From the NCBI GenBank assembly GCA_025602905.1, contig JAHLKI010000015.1, positions 248,001 to 312,000 of the forward strand: DNA of 64,000 nt, written 5' to 3'. The translations under genes were made by a program, and so were the position numbers. Source of the stretch: Phlyctochytrium arcticum. Its lineage: Eukaryota > Chytridiomycota > Chytridiomycetes > Chytridiales > Chytridiaceae. Shown piece by piece: positions 29,899-41,289 of the stretch. Position 1 is the first letter of the stretch; each line of letters begins with the position of its first letter. The notes beneath the pieces were generated by a model. It was not told the origin of the DNA and did no database searches. It saw only the letters and a list, made by a program, of their open reading frames with translations.

Positions 29899-32800
29899 TT
29901 ATATGAGAGACCCCAACCCACCCTCTCCAATCCCCTGCACAAAAGCCTGAGCGCCAATAACCGCCTGGCACGAAGCCAACGCGCCCCGTACATATTGCGG
30001 CAGATCCACACCCACCACCGGATCTTGTTCGCTCAATGCCTGCCGCCGTGCCCGATCCAGCGATCCTTCATCATCGCTGTCGGGGGGAGACTCGTACGTA
30101 TAAATGATCGCTCTGAAAAAACATGTCCATTAAGTTCCCTCAAAAGTATAAAAGTAGGGTGTAAACAACAACGTACTGGTCAGAATCCAACCCCTTGAGT
30201 TCAATCAAGACGCTGGAGAGAATGGGAAAAATGTTTTGGACGCGTTCAAAGACTCGTGGGTTGCCGGTACTCAGAAGGCTGGCTAACGCCATGGCGGTCA
30301 ATTTTCGATGTTTGCCGTGTCCCATTTGATCAAACTTGGGGAAGAGTTCAGCAACTACAAAGCTTTACAGTCAGATTGAGAATCTCACCTTTTCACACCA
30401 CACATCCACAAGAGGCGCCAACTGGGAATCCATCGCCACGACCAGACTTTCCGCCCCACATATTCCAATCCGAGCAATAACGGCCAAATACCGGACAAGA
30501 ATCATACCCACTTCACTATCCTGCAACACGGTCGTGACGAGTTTGGTGTAGAGACCGGTTTGGAAGAGAATGTCGCGGATGGCGTCAAAGCAATTGGCCA
30601 AATTGCAGGATTGGAGAATGATGTCGATCGAGTTTAAGATGGCAGTGGATGCCTCGGGGCGCAGGCCGCCCAGCATTTCTGCAAATTGGTGGAAGAGGGG
30701 GTGTGCATAAATCTGTTTTTCTCATTTTTAATTTCCAGAATCGCAGGCGTGTCAATAGACAAAGGTTTACCCGTAGAACCAGCAGAGGGTCCAGAATCAC
30801 ATATCCTTCCACAATGGCCAAAATCTTTGTCATCTGCTCGCCGCCAAAGGACAATAATTTAAGCGCGTAATCCATCAGGGAGAGTAGCTCGGGTGAAATC
30901 CTTTGGCTATTTTGTACAACAGCCAGCCACAAGTCAATCCCATCTTCTAGTAAATACACATGAGCGGGCTTTTGGAAATAAAACATTAGTCGGGTATACT
31001 CATGCAGACATGAAAAGAACATTTTACCTGAGACTCATCGACACTATGAGCTATTATGGGGACCACGAAGGAGTTGAAGCCTTCAGAATCAGCACGAAGG
31101 GTCTGATTCACCCATTTAGAACCCGGGATGGTAGACATTTGAGACGGCAAGCACAAACCTTTGTGACTGTGGTCAGAATCGTCATGATGGATGCACGTAA
31201 CATATTCCGGCCTTCGGATCCTTCCCATAGTGGAGGTAGCAGGTTCATCACGTCCTGGGTATACGGTAGAAGCTGATACCGAGATAAGAATTGTCGTAAT
31301 GTACAAAAACAAACGTTGCGACACTCACCGAATCTCCCATACGTTCAACCGCAACACCTAGGCACGCAACAACACTCAACGCGCTGTCAACCCCATCCAG
31401 TTCATTCAACACAGAAGCTAACCGATCAAGCAGTTCCTGAAACAAGGGCACAAACTCGTTTTTGTCAAATTCAAAGTCATCAATCATGACGCGCATGGAG
31501 GAGACGGCGGTCAGCCGGACGACAATATTGTAAGAGCTGCCCATGAGCAGAAGAAGGAGTTTGTAGGCGTCGGCCCGAATGCTGGGTGTGGGTTTGACGG
31601 GAAACCATTGGGCGAGAAGCCAAGCGATGCGGCGGTGTAAAATTGTAAAGCTAAATTTTCTTTCAGCCAGCGCTTATTGTAGTCGTTCTTTCAATGCGAA
31701 CATACCTCGAATCTGTCTTACTCGCCTCTGGGAGAAGGTTGGACCGAAACCATTGCTCGAGATCGACGAAATCATACAGGTCACTAGCTGCCAGCCCGAC
31801 CGCGCAGTAGACCGCGTCCTTGAGCAAGAGCGTGTGAAGATCTGCCGCCAGTTCGATATCTATAAACAAAAAACGGAATCAATGCCAAATTTGTGGTTTC
31901 AAGTAGTTGAAGAGTCAAATACTTGAGGCTTGCTGAAGCATATTCATGACGACAGGTTGCAGGATGGCGCGATTTGTGGACATTAAATCCATGAATACTT
32001 TCTCAGCGCATAGCTACGTGCAAAAAACGAACAGGTTAGAAAAAGTCACCTGGCTGCTAAAGCAAGATCCCCTTACTCGCAAATTATACTCCCAGGGATC
32101 CGACTCATCATCACCAACCCACTCCTCAGGATCTTCTTCCCACCTGGTTCGCTCCTCTTCGGATAAAATCATATATCGTCCAATCAGGATCTCGCATGCC
32201 TTTGTGACAAAACTCGGCGTAAGGAGTTCGCGAGCTATGTAATCTTTGAGTGCCAGCGGACCAGTGGCGGTCGTTGCGGAGAGGACTGGGATGGTGGATA
32301 ACGTCCCGCCTGTGGGATAGGATGATGGGGCGGGCTTCAGAACAGACTTTAGAATACGTAAACTTTGAATATACAGTTTCTCGGACATGATATCGGCTAC
32401 CCGAGATTTTAGTATAGATCTGAACAATTATTTTCGAAACTTACAAATGGGCAGTGAACCAGACTCTAGCAGGTTCCAGTAAAACTTGACAACGTCCATA
32501 CTGCCGGGCATCTGAACAAACGATGGGAAATTATGACTTTGCAAGTTCAGATTGATTTTGCCAATTTGATTTAGGATGGTGTTGACTTGTTTATGCAGGG
32601 TGGTATAGCTTTCGGGAAGAGCTGAATCTGCACACCGATAGTCCAATTGAGATTACAGAAGTCAAAGATCATGGTCGGTCACACATGAACATACGTAGGT
32701 GTAAAAAATTTTCCAGGAAAACGGCATTGGAGTGGAAGACAGCCACTGCCTCGTTGAATTCATGAACATTCTCAAAGCCGTAAATGAAGACTCGTCGAAG

Positions 32801-33702
32801 GGTTTTCAGGGATATGACTGCAATGGCACCGGCCGCTTCTGCCTTCTGTACATTGAGAGTTGATGTATTGTTGGCCGCGCTCAAAAGTTCCGTGCTGTGC
32901 CGATTAAACATATCGGACATGAATCTCAGAAGCTCGGGAGACATCTGACAGGTTTCCTTCGTCAGTATCCAAGTCTTGAGAAAGGTGCGTCCAATTTTAC
33001 CTCTCGGAATATCTTTCGACTTTGTGGTATAATTTTTGAGCAGAGGGATTTGATGACTTGGTATAAAGTCGCCAGTGCTCTCAGATGCAGCAATGCTTGT
33101 TGAGGGTCCTGAGATCCACTTGTTTTCTCCAGGCATTCGACCAGTGCCCGCAGTAGATCGGGCCACTCAGACGGAAAATCTATACGAGCAATCTTGGCAA
33201 TGATCACACTATTGTATCGAGCAATCTTATCGTGGGGCTCTTGTAGCGTCTTGAGTAGGGATGTCCGTATCAGCTGCTTTTCCTCTGGTGACATCCGCCT
33301 GAGTATAAACAAATGAGATGCTTGATGTTGTGGGTTTCTCCACATTCAATGTGCCTCATACCCTTCGCGGACCGACTTTCTCCAGTACTTATCAACCCCA
33401 TTCTTGAGAGTAATGACAGCCAGCAGCCGCATCTTCGTATCAAGATTCCCATTAGATGCAATATCCTATATTAGATCCTGTTAATAACGCATCAACTTTT
33501 AGGAAAACTCCCGCAAGGAAAAGCCCAGATCTCCGAGATTCAGAACGATCTCAAGACAGAGAGCAACACATACAAGTAACGTGGAGTGGAACCCGGGTTG
33601 TATTTCCCACGACTTGAGTTGTTGTTCCGCAGGTTGTCGGGTACTTTCTATCGGAGAGGCAGAAGCTTGAAGCACAGTGTAGATCTGTTCGGCCGCTGAC
33701 AT
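29899..33702 (-). CDS. IPO11: Importin-11 (Kap120-type karyopherin beta)
   Basis: Fifteen exons, all in phase: 33574..33702, 33362..33465, 33001..33298, 32695..32974, 32445..32627, 32077..32396, 31923..32013, 31706..31859, 31329..31650, 31159..31272, 31028..31102, 30771..30968, 30389..30712, 30177..30334, 29899..30112 (987 aa; human IPO11 is about the same). The N-terminal importin domain reads VITLKNGVDKYWRKSV, then IAKIARIDFPSEWPDLLRAL. Later family landmarks are LHRRIAWLLAQWFPVK, AHVYLLEDGIDLWLAVVQNS and HRKLTAMALASLL. Importin-11/Kap120 carries ribosome-assembly factors and ubiquitin-conjugating enzymes into the nucleus in a RanGTP-controlled cycle. The start at 33702 (MSAAEQIYTVLQASASP) follows family alignment; the frame stays open upstream to 33801. 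The end overlaps no neighbour; the WKF gene converges 182 nt away. Confidence 0.93.
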
Positions 33703-33963
33703 CGGGTTTTGGGCTATTTCTTGGTTACGACTGAAGCATACGGTGCGAAGAATGGGAATGGAAAGTGCGAAATTTGACCTTGGGCGGAGGTCTTCTCCCA
33801 ACCAAATTGCTTTTATGACTGCGCCACCATAATGTCATGTCCAAAATCCCAAACCACTTCGACAAAAAGTGAGTGCATATCCCGTGGATATCGTAACTAG
33901 TAAAGTTGAAGTAACAGCAAACAGTGTGTATGAGAATCAGTATGAAATTAAAAGGTTTACAGA

Positions 33964-35628
33964 CTATAAATTAAGATACTGGTCCTTTACCCGGAAATAT
34001 TCCCGGAAGCGCTGGGAACCATACCCCAGGTAGTCAAAGTCGATGTTGGTTTCCCCAGACTGCATGATTCCCCACAACCCCCAAAGCAGATTGGAGCAGA
34101 GTGAGAATTGATTTGCTTCTCGGCGCATATCCTTTAAAATCTCTTGGCGTTGCGCCTCTGACGGTTTCTCAATCTCTTTAGCCTCCACCTGTGCATCGAT
34201 ATAGGCAGAGAGGAAATTGTCTTGCTCAGCTTGCGTAGGGTATCGATCAAAGTGCATTTCATGGGATGCGTCAGAGTGATAGTCTGCAAAAAACATCAGC
34301 TAAGAGACAGGATGAAAAAGTCTAGTAAAATGCGTACCAGCAGCCCATTCACAAAAGTGATTGCCAAAATCGTAACCCCGGTAGTTTATACTTGAGTATT
34401 CGTAGTCAACAATCACAATGGAGCCGTCCTTGACTTTGCGAAGTATATTGCCATATTGTAACTTTCCTCCATAGTCAGTACATCCAACCCACAATCATAA
34501 ATGTATAACATCTTTGAACTTACATCGTTGTGAGCAAAAACGGGTGGCGAGTTGATTTTTAAGAGTTTTTCCTCCAACTCATCAATTTCGGCTGCAAGAG
34601 TCCGTACATTGACAACGTTTCTGAGCTCCAAGTATCGTTGTGGATGAGACTCTTTGCATTCCTGAGCTGCTCTCAGCGCAAGCTTATGCCACCTGCGCAT
34701 CTTTCCGAAAAGATCCGGATCTGCTGTGGCCTCCTCCTCCCCATCGCAATTTTGTAATAATTGGTGCAACTTGAAAAGACCAACAGCTATCTGTCGGGAG
34801 GTTTCGGGATCCCTGATATCGTCTTTTGTCAAGGTGACGCTGTCCACTATCGGAAACTGTAATTAGAACATGAAAAACCCAAGAAGGGTCTAAGGATGAA
34901 GTTCCTTACAATATTGTTCAAATCGGCCATTCTCAAAGGCGGCCAACAGTTTGGGGGCTACACCAGAGCTTCCCATTTTGCACAACCAAAACATTTCCCG
35001 GTCTCGTTTGATAAAGTTGCCGGCAGCCGCACCATATATGCGGAGTAGAACCTTGGGAGGTTTCGCACTGTCACTCTCGGCGGGGCCACTGACAAAGAAA
35101 ATGCAATTGGTCATTGCTCCACTGACTCGTTCCAGCTTGAGAGATTTGTGATCGCTGACGTGACCCCAAGAGGATGGGAGAAGCTCGTGCAGCATGTCGA
35201 GAACACATTTCTGTAGTGGCTCACCGCCTTTAAGCTTGCTAAAAAATGCATATTCATCAGCCGCTAGACATCAAAGGTTCCGTTGCATAACAAGCAAACC
35301 TCAAGTCGATGGATTCAGAGCTCAGCGGAATGTCGTTGGCGGAGAGGACACCAGCCAGGTACGCCTGTCGGTCTTCAGCGTCCGAGAGGTCTGATACGAC
35401 GGAGCAGGTGTCATCAGAGTTGTCGTCCCCGGCTGAAAAGTGGGGTTCGGCGGCAGCCGCTACCCTGTCCCGTCTCGAGTCGACATTGGTGGTATGCCGT
35501 TCTACCCGGGGACTGTCGGTGTTGTCTGATTGCGACAGCTTGGGGGTTTCGCCGTTGGCCGAGTCAGCAGCAGTAGCCGTGGTCGAGGCGGGAATGTTGT
35601 AAGTGATGTTTGTGGGCTCCAGGGCCAT
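33964..35628 (-). CDS. Choline/ethanolamine kinase
   Basis: Five exons (35300..35628, 34910..35238, 34524..34846, 34338..34461, 33964..34283) give 474 aa. After a ~115-residue Ser/Thr/Asp-rich N-terminal extension, the kinase fold appears: VSGAMTNCIFFVS (nucleotide loop), VLLRIYG (Lys/Arg strand), Brenner-type PPVFAHNDLQYGNIL (catalytic Asp and Asn), and the metal motif IVIVDYEYSSINYRGYDFGN with HFCEWAAD. The C-terminal helix reads SNLLWGLWGIMQS. The enzyme phosphorylates choline or ethanolamine in the first step of the Kennedy phospholipid pathway, in the cytosol. Choline versus ethanolamine preference cannot be decided by eye. The acceptor of exon 3 (GATAG, 34847) is chosen because the nearer ACAG would break the frame. 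Confidence 0.93.
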
Positions 35629-36058
35629 TGTCTTTGTTCGTTGTTGTAGTTGGTGTAGTGGTGGTTGTTCGTTTGGGGGGAAAGGTGTGATTGAGGCCGT
35701 ATATGAGGTTGCTGAAGGTTCCGTTCCACCGCGGAACAAACTTTGGCAAAGCCGCAAAAGTGGCTGGTATCGATTCTGATTGTCGCGTGAGAAAGGTGAC
35801 GCAACGGCTCCGCGACGGTTAAACTTTCTTGGCTCGGCGCTGCATCCAGGGATCCCAGCGTCATAACCCTGCAATGTGGGCAGCCTGAAAAAAGTAAGAG
35901 CGGGATGTCGATGAAGGACAGCGGATGTACTACTCGAATATGCAAAAGTAAGAGTTACATGAACGGGATTAATGTGTACAAAGCAACGGCATTGAGGTTA
36001 ACGGTTCAGGGTGAGCGGCGGTTAGAGGTTCGAAAGATTTGTTGGATCGAAGACACGA
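35629..36058. other. Intergenic region between choline kinase and the Fanzor gene
   Basis: About 430 nt, containing the choline kinase promoter and the 3' flank of the Fanzor-like gene. In active systems of this kind a guide (omega) RNA is often encoded at or beyond the 3' end of the nuclease gene. I could not define such an RNA or a terminal repeat here. Confidence 0.3.
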
Positions 36059-38068
36059 TCAGCAAAAGCAAACGGTGAGAAATCGCCTGAAGGTTACCGT
36101 ACGCCATGCAGAGTATTCAAGTAAAAGTAGGTATGGACGAGTAATGCAACTTCCCAGGTTGCGAGAGTCGGGTAGTGTTAGTGGCTTTAGTGCAGAGGAA
36201 GAAGAAAGCCGTAGTAGTGTGGAGATGCCTTCACGTGGCAATCCCAGCGAGTGTTGATGATCGACGTAGGGGGAATGGTCGCTTCCGTATCGTCTTTCGT
36301 ACCAGAACAGAAAAGATATGTTGCGGGCCGCGTTCGTGTCTCGGTTCCATGTCGTGAGGCATTTTGTGGCAATGGCGTACGGCATAGATCGCGGAAGGCG
36401 ATTCACGGCTCCCTTTGGGAACATACATTGCGTCGACATCCCTGTTGTGCTGTGTTTTAGTCGAAGAGTTGGGAATCCTTGCGACATGTGTTTCCGACGT
36501 ACCATTGTTTCTGGTCCTTGGTTGAATATCGTCTTCTTCTTCGAGGGGTTCTAATCCGAGCTGGTCATCTTCGTCCTGGTCATCGGCGGGATTAGGGTGT
36601 AGGATGTGAGGGGAGTGTTATTGAGAGCATGTACATGTGTAGGGGTGGTACCATCGTCCTCCCAACAATCTTGCACCCAACACCCGGAACAAGCCAACGA
36701 CGTATGATGTTCGTCCATGACCACCAAAGTGACATATTTGCGAAGATGTTTTTTGAATTTCTCTATGGGGGCACCTCGACTTCCTTTTCGACCACCAGAC
36801 TTTCCAAATTGGCCGTTGTCAAACGCAACGACAAACCTAGATTTGTCCCTTTTTAAATCGTCACCTTTCACCCGTCTCACAACTTCGCATAAGGCCTTTT
36901 GCGCTTGTCGGTATTTGAGGAAATTCCACCGATGCTCTTTGGAGTGGTATGTGGCCAGGAACTTCTCATGATGGAATGTTGTGTGGAGATGTCTGAGGTA
37001 GACGTTGAGGATCACTGTCTTTGGCGTGGTGATTCCGGACGTAACGGTTGAAACGGAGACGTCCGCCATATCCTCAGAAACTTTCTTCCTCCAAGTGTCT
37101 CGCCACTGATCCGTCAAGTGGTGTCCGGCCAAATGCAAACTTCTCGCGCCGGTAATAGGTCTGGCCAGTATTCTGATCGACCTTCTCCTCCAAATCTGAT
37201 AGCAACATAGATAATGGCTGACCCCCGCGTTCAATCAGGTACATGGCAACGTACACTTTTACGCGATGAAGCAGACCCTCAGCAGTGTTGGGGTTGCAAA
37301 AAATGGAACTCGAGATCATCTCGTTTTCCTTCATCGTGAAATTGTCCGCACTGCTTACGCCGGTATATCCTTTTTCTTGAAGGTTCTTAAAGCGGGCGTT
37401 CAGAATTTTATTGAACCCCCTGAACTCGATGTCGGAAAAAAGGTTGATGTCTTCACCTCTTTCTTCATAAAGAGTTTTGAAGTGTCAGCCCCCATCAGTT
37501 CCGGGTCCCAAAATGAATGTTCTCTAAGTATACGACACATAGTTTCAACAGATATCCAGTTTGTCTAGAGTGTATGAAGCATCAAAAATGTGGAGCGAAA
37601 CTTTCAGGTAATAAGCTTACCGGCCACATTGGCAAGTGGTCGTTCTCGGTCCTGACTAATGGCGGCAAACCCAGTCTTCGCGGTGGTATCCTTAAAATCT
37701 TTACCACACTCTTGCTTGACCTGATGCCAGAATTGCTGCAGGTAACCATCTAATTGATCCTTGCTAATCAGTTCATCGGTCGTCGTCACTCCTATATCTG
37801 ACTTGGAAAGTTTCCAATTGTTCAGCCAGGTTGAAGTACTGGTAGAAGTGTTGCCGTTGACGCTTGATTGCTTCATCACGTCAAGCTCTTCAGTGGATAC
37901 AATGTAATAATATTTGGGTTGAATGACGGCCGCCCTTTTGGGGTTTGCGGGAAGTCCCAAATACTCCTGGGTAAAACGATCTTGGTGATCTTTTTCTCTG
38001 TCAAATTCTTCAAAGGACTCAAAGCCAGAACTGTCGTCGAGTAGCTCATCGAGACCGTCCTGCTCTTG

Positions 38069-38099
<31 letters not shown>

Positions 38100-38478
38100 A
38101 GTGTCTTGGGGCCGCGAAGCCAGACGTAAGGGTAAGTTTGGTCGCTGGTGATCTTGCGGTTCAGACTGGTTTGAGATCGGGGCTCCTGACAAGCTGTGTA
38201 GAATTGGTAAGGTAAAAGTTTATTTCTGAATCCTAAACTACTACGGGGGACTCCGAATGCTCTCTATATGAGGATTTGTGGGGGGAATTGACAGGTGGGA
38301 CAGGTGGAGCGTCCAAAGAAGGGTCCAAGGGCCCGTGATTTACGGTAGTCCCGCGCCGCAGCACACTTGCACTTTTTGCTATGCGGGTAACCTTGATATT
38401 ACCCAGCTTCCATGTTGATTGCTTTATTTGATTCAAAATTTCACAATATGAGGCGTGCGTGCGAGAGCGTGCTATCAT
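36059..38478 (-). pseudogene. Fanzor-type (eukaryotic TnpB homologue) RNA-guided nuclease, frame-disrupted
   Basis: Exons read in phase: 38245..38478, 37621..38185, 37457..37521, then 37385 downward, with a 59-nt intron (36585-36643 region, GTACAT...GACCAG). Family features, N to C: a candidate RuvC-I strand IERGGQPLS (about 37215-37242), TGQTYYRREK plus HLAGHHLTDQW, RWNFLKYRQAQKALCEVV and RFVVAFDNGQFG, the DEHHTSLACSGC block (Glu plus first zinc pair, 36678-36718), RHCHK (second zinc pair begins) and WNRDTNAARNI (RuvC-III, about 36316-36349). Two frame breaks occur: at 37137-37139 (TTT; one extra base) and at 36362-36365 (AAAA on the minus strand; one extra base). The usual RuvC-I Asp appears to be Glu. 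Fanzors are guided DNA endonucleases carried by mobile elements. This copy looks decayed. No transposase is adjacent. Confidence 0.78.
38070..38094 (-). repeat. G/C homopolymer of 25 bp inside the Fanzor-like gene
   Basis: Twenty-five G on the plus strand (C on the coding strand) encode part of a run of eight prolines between KTLSS and QEQDGLDELL. At this length the upstream and downstream frames agree. A change of one or two bases would break translation. Confidence 0.9.
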
Positions 38479-38523
38479 TACTTGGGCAATAGGGGATATA
38501 TATACAAATTTTTGTCAGTTCAG

Positions 38524-39873
38524 CTACAGGAACTTCTTATGTATGACGTCGGGGTCTTCCTGATACTCCTCCGCCGAGACCCACATCTTGCGGAACGTGC
38601 CTGTGCATCGCATTAGTCTTCTCACACCAAAACATGAAAATCACAGGGAAAACGTACTCAGAGAGGCTAGAATCGACCCGCCGATCCACGTTGAATACTT
38701 CCGTTCTGGTGGGGCGTAGATTTTGATCTTGATATCCTTCAGCGCAAGCCGCTTGACCTCGGAAAGTAACCGGTCTCCGAATCCACGACATAGTGTGGTA
38801 CCCCCGCTCAGTACTATATTTGAAAACAAGCTCTTCCGAAGGTCCATGTCGGCTTTGTTGATGGCATCGACGACAACTTGATGAACCCCTGGGTATTCCA
38901 TTCCAACGAGCTCGGGCTGGAACAGGATTTCGGGCGCACGGAATCTCTCTGCTCCCAATTTGATGGTATTCCCATCAGGCAAGACAAAGTCGGTATATTT
39001 CCCATTCGAGTCCTTCTCCTCTTTACTTGGATTCAAGGCGATATAACATGTTTTTTCCTTCATAATCTTGACAACTTCTTTTTCGGCCGATGTATGGAAA
39101 GCATGTCCCGACTTGCGCAACAGTAATTGAAGCTGATCTGTGATATCTCGTCCCGCAATATCTATACGCCGAACAGCATGCGGCATGGTAAATCCTTCGT
39201 ACACAGGGACGGCGTGACTGACTCCATCGCCAATGTCTAAAACAACACCAGTTGTTCTCCCTGACGCATACAGCGCGAGAACCGCCTGTATAGACATGAA
39301 CAGCGCTGGAACATTGAATGTCTCAAACAAGATCTGCGCGGCTTTGTCGCGATTTGTCCGGGGATTGAGGGGTGCCTCTGTCAGCAACACAGGATGCTAG
39401 CTCCATTGTTTAGCTCATGATTCTTCATGAGTAGTCGGTAAGCGCCCACCTCTTCTGACAGAATCTTCAGCTCTTCTTCATAAACAAATCCCCAAATCAT
39501 CTCCATGTCGTTCCAATCCGTCACGATTCCATGCTCCATCGGGTATTTGACCCGCAAAAGTCCCCGTAGTTCCTGTGCCTTCTTCCCGATAAACGTGTCC
39601 CCTTCTGTTGCACCTGCCATGACTCGCAGGTGCTTGGGTCTTCCTACACTTATGAGTTCTTGGTAAGTTTGTTTACGACGGTGGCAGACCTTCATAAGCC
39701 AACTCACTATGATGGAAAGAAACATTTCGGTTGCTCATCACCAGCAAACCCCGCCTTTATGATCCCTGATCCCTATCTCTTGGATATTAAGGTGCTGTCC
39801 AAGATAAGTCAGTGAGGTTGCCTACATTGTCTATGACTACCGGCTGGTTAGTCAGGACATCGTCAAATTCCAT
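38524..39873 (-). CDS. ARP1: Actin-related protein 1 (ARP1, centractin), dynactin filament subunit
   Basis: Five exons (39826..39873, 39708..39772, 39451..39658, 38658..39396, 38524..38600) give 378 aa, the family length. It begins [16 protein letters not shown] and continues [16 protein letters not shown] (phosphate loop), [57 protein letters not shown], and ends with [20 protein letters not shown]. The Arp1-specific [20 protein letters not shown] segment distinguishes it from actin and other ARPs. ARP1 forms the short filament of dynactin that couples dynein to cargo adaptors. Exon 3 uses an AAG acceptor, chosen because it restores the conserved Tyr-Val-Gly. The divergent NDP kinase gene starts 278 bp away. 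Confidence 0.95.
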
Positions 39874-40151
39874 GCCGCGTCGCGAATCCAACGTTGGCGC
39901 AAGTTTGGCGGTAAAACGGTTCTATACAAAGTTTACGGGGTGCACTTCAACGAGGAGAGGGGTTGGCAAACTCTCAAAGGGTCAGATAATCTATGGGGCC
40001 GCGAGGAGTCGTGGAGGAACGGTGATCACCGAAGATCGGTCAAAACTTGCGACCTTTGAGTTGCTCACGTGAGGCAGTCGATTCCCAAATTTCCCAGCTT
40101 CCAACAATCTTCTTCCTCCATCCCCGGACATCTCGCGTCAAAATCTTTACA
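39874..40151. promoter_or_regulatory. Divergent promoter region, ARP1 and NDP kinase
   Basis: Only 278 bp separate the two divergent start codons, so the promoters must overlap or be shared. No TATA box was seen. Confidence 0.5.
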
Positions 40152-40961
40152 ATGTTCAGCCGAATCGTTCCCGCCGTATCTCGCCGTGTCGCTCGTGGCC
40201 TACACACTGCTTCCAGCGCTCGTCCGTCTCGCACGATTTCCGCCACGGCTTTCGCGTCTGGATTGATTGGTGCTGGAGCGATCCTCGCGTACTCCCAGAC
40301 GTTGCACGCCGAAAAGAAGGACTCGGGGGCGAAAAAACCGACCGTCGCCCGCCCCACGTTCTCTCCCGCCGGAGTTAAAGGCGGTGTAGAGCGTACATTC
40401 ATTGCCATCAAGCCCGATGGTACTCAGCGTCGCCTTGTGAGCGAGATTATTAGCCGTTTCGAGCGCAAGGGTTACAAGCTGGTTGCCATTAAAGCGACTG
40501 TCCCATCCAAGACATTGGCCGAACAACACTATGCAGACCTAAGCACCCGTCCATTCTTTGACGGCCTTGTGAACTACATGACATCTGGAGCCGCGCCAGT
40601 GGTAAGTCAATGAGAAGATTGCCTGAGACTTGCTAAACTAACGTAAAACTCTCCAGATTGCCATGGTCTGGGAAGGCAAGGATGTCATTCGACAGGGACG
40701 ACGATTGATCGGAGCGACCAACCCTCTGGACGCGGAGCCTGGTTCTATCCGCGGAGATTACTGCATTAGTGTTGGGCGTAACATCATTCATGGATCCGAC
40801 TCCTTTGAGAGCTCGGAAAAAGAAATCGCTCTCTGGTTTGGAAAGTCCGAGGTTTTCAACTGGCAATGTAAGGTTTAAGCAATTATGTTGATGTTGGCTT
40901 GTGCTAACCCCATTCCTTTCTATCAGTCACGGATGCCGAATGGGTCACTGCTGACAACTAA
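40152..40961 (+). CDS. Nucleoside diphosphate kinase, mitochondrial type
   Basis: Three exons (40152..40601, 40657..40867, 40927..40961) give 231 aa. The first ~78 residues are an extension: an Arg/Ser/Ala-rich presequence ([20 protein letters not shown]) followed by a hydrophobic stretch ([17 protein letters not shown]), as in mitochondrial NDPKs. The catalytic domain starts [11 protein letters not shown] (ATP-binding Lys) and has [28 protein letters not shown] and RNIIHGSDS, whose His is the phospho-acceptor, and ends NWQFTDAEWV. The enzyme exchanges terminal phosphates among NTPs. The hydrophobic segment after the presequence could be a membrane anchor in the intermembrane space; that placement is inferred. 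Confidence 0.95.
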
Positions 40962-41289
40962 GTTGAGAATGGTCAAGGTTTCTTTTTTTCATTTCAATAA
41001 AATCTACCCCGAATACATGAAGGTCCGAGTGTTTTTGAGAATCCCGTGCAGGGTCATCCAAATGCTGCTGCGCGGTGAGGGTTGCTACGGGTTTCAGTTG
41101 CTATGCCAACATGGCCCTGAACTCGAAGCTGTCATCGCGCGCGGTCATTGAACCAGGCCTACCATTATACAAGCATTTGCAGCAAACGCAAACAATTGAC
41201 GACTTATAACCGTCCATCCCTGGCCAGCTTCTACCTTCTATCCGCCCGCTTGAAGCAAATCTATACTGGACAATCGAGGGTCGCTTATC
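40962..41289 (+). other. Intergenic region, nothing recognised
   Basis: About 330 nt between the NDP kinase stop and the next ATG on the same strand. It should hold the NDP kinase 3' UTR and the promoter of the next gene. No structure was seen. Confidence 0.35.

Noticed and set aside
36059..36300. Guide (omega) RNA at the Fanzor 3' end
   Set aside because: Expected by analogy, but no defined fold, boundary or terminal repeat could be recognised by eye.
36585..36643. A third frameshift in the Fanzor gene, between the CSGC block and the acidic segment
   Set aside because: A 59-nt intron with GTACAT donor, CCTAATC branch site and GACCAG acceptor joins the two frames exactly, so no indel is needed.
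38070..38094. Frame break caused by the 25-G tract
   Set aside because: With exon 2 starting at 38185 (acceptor GTCAG) the frame is continuous through the tract and gives eight prolines.
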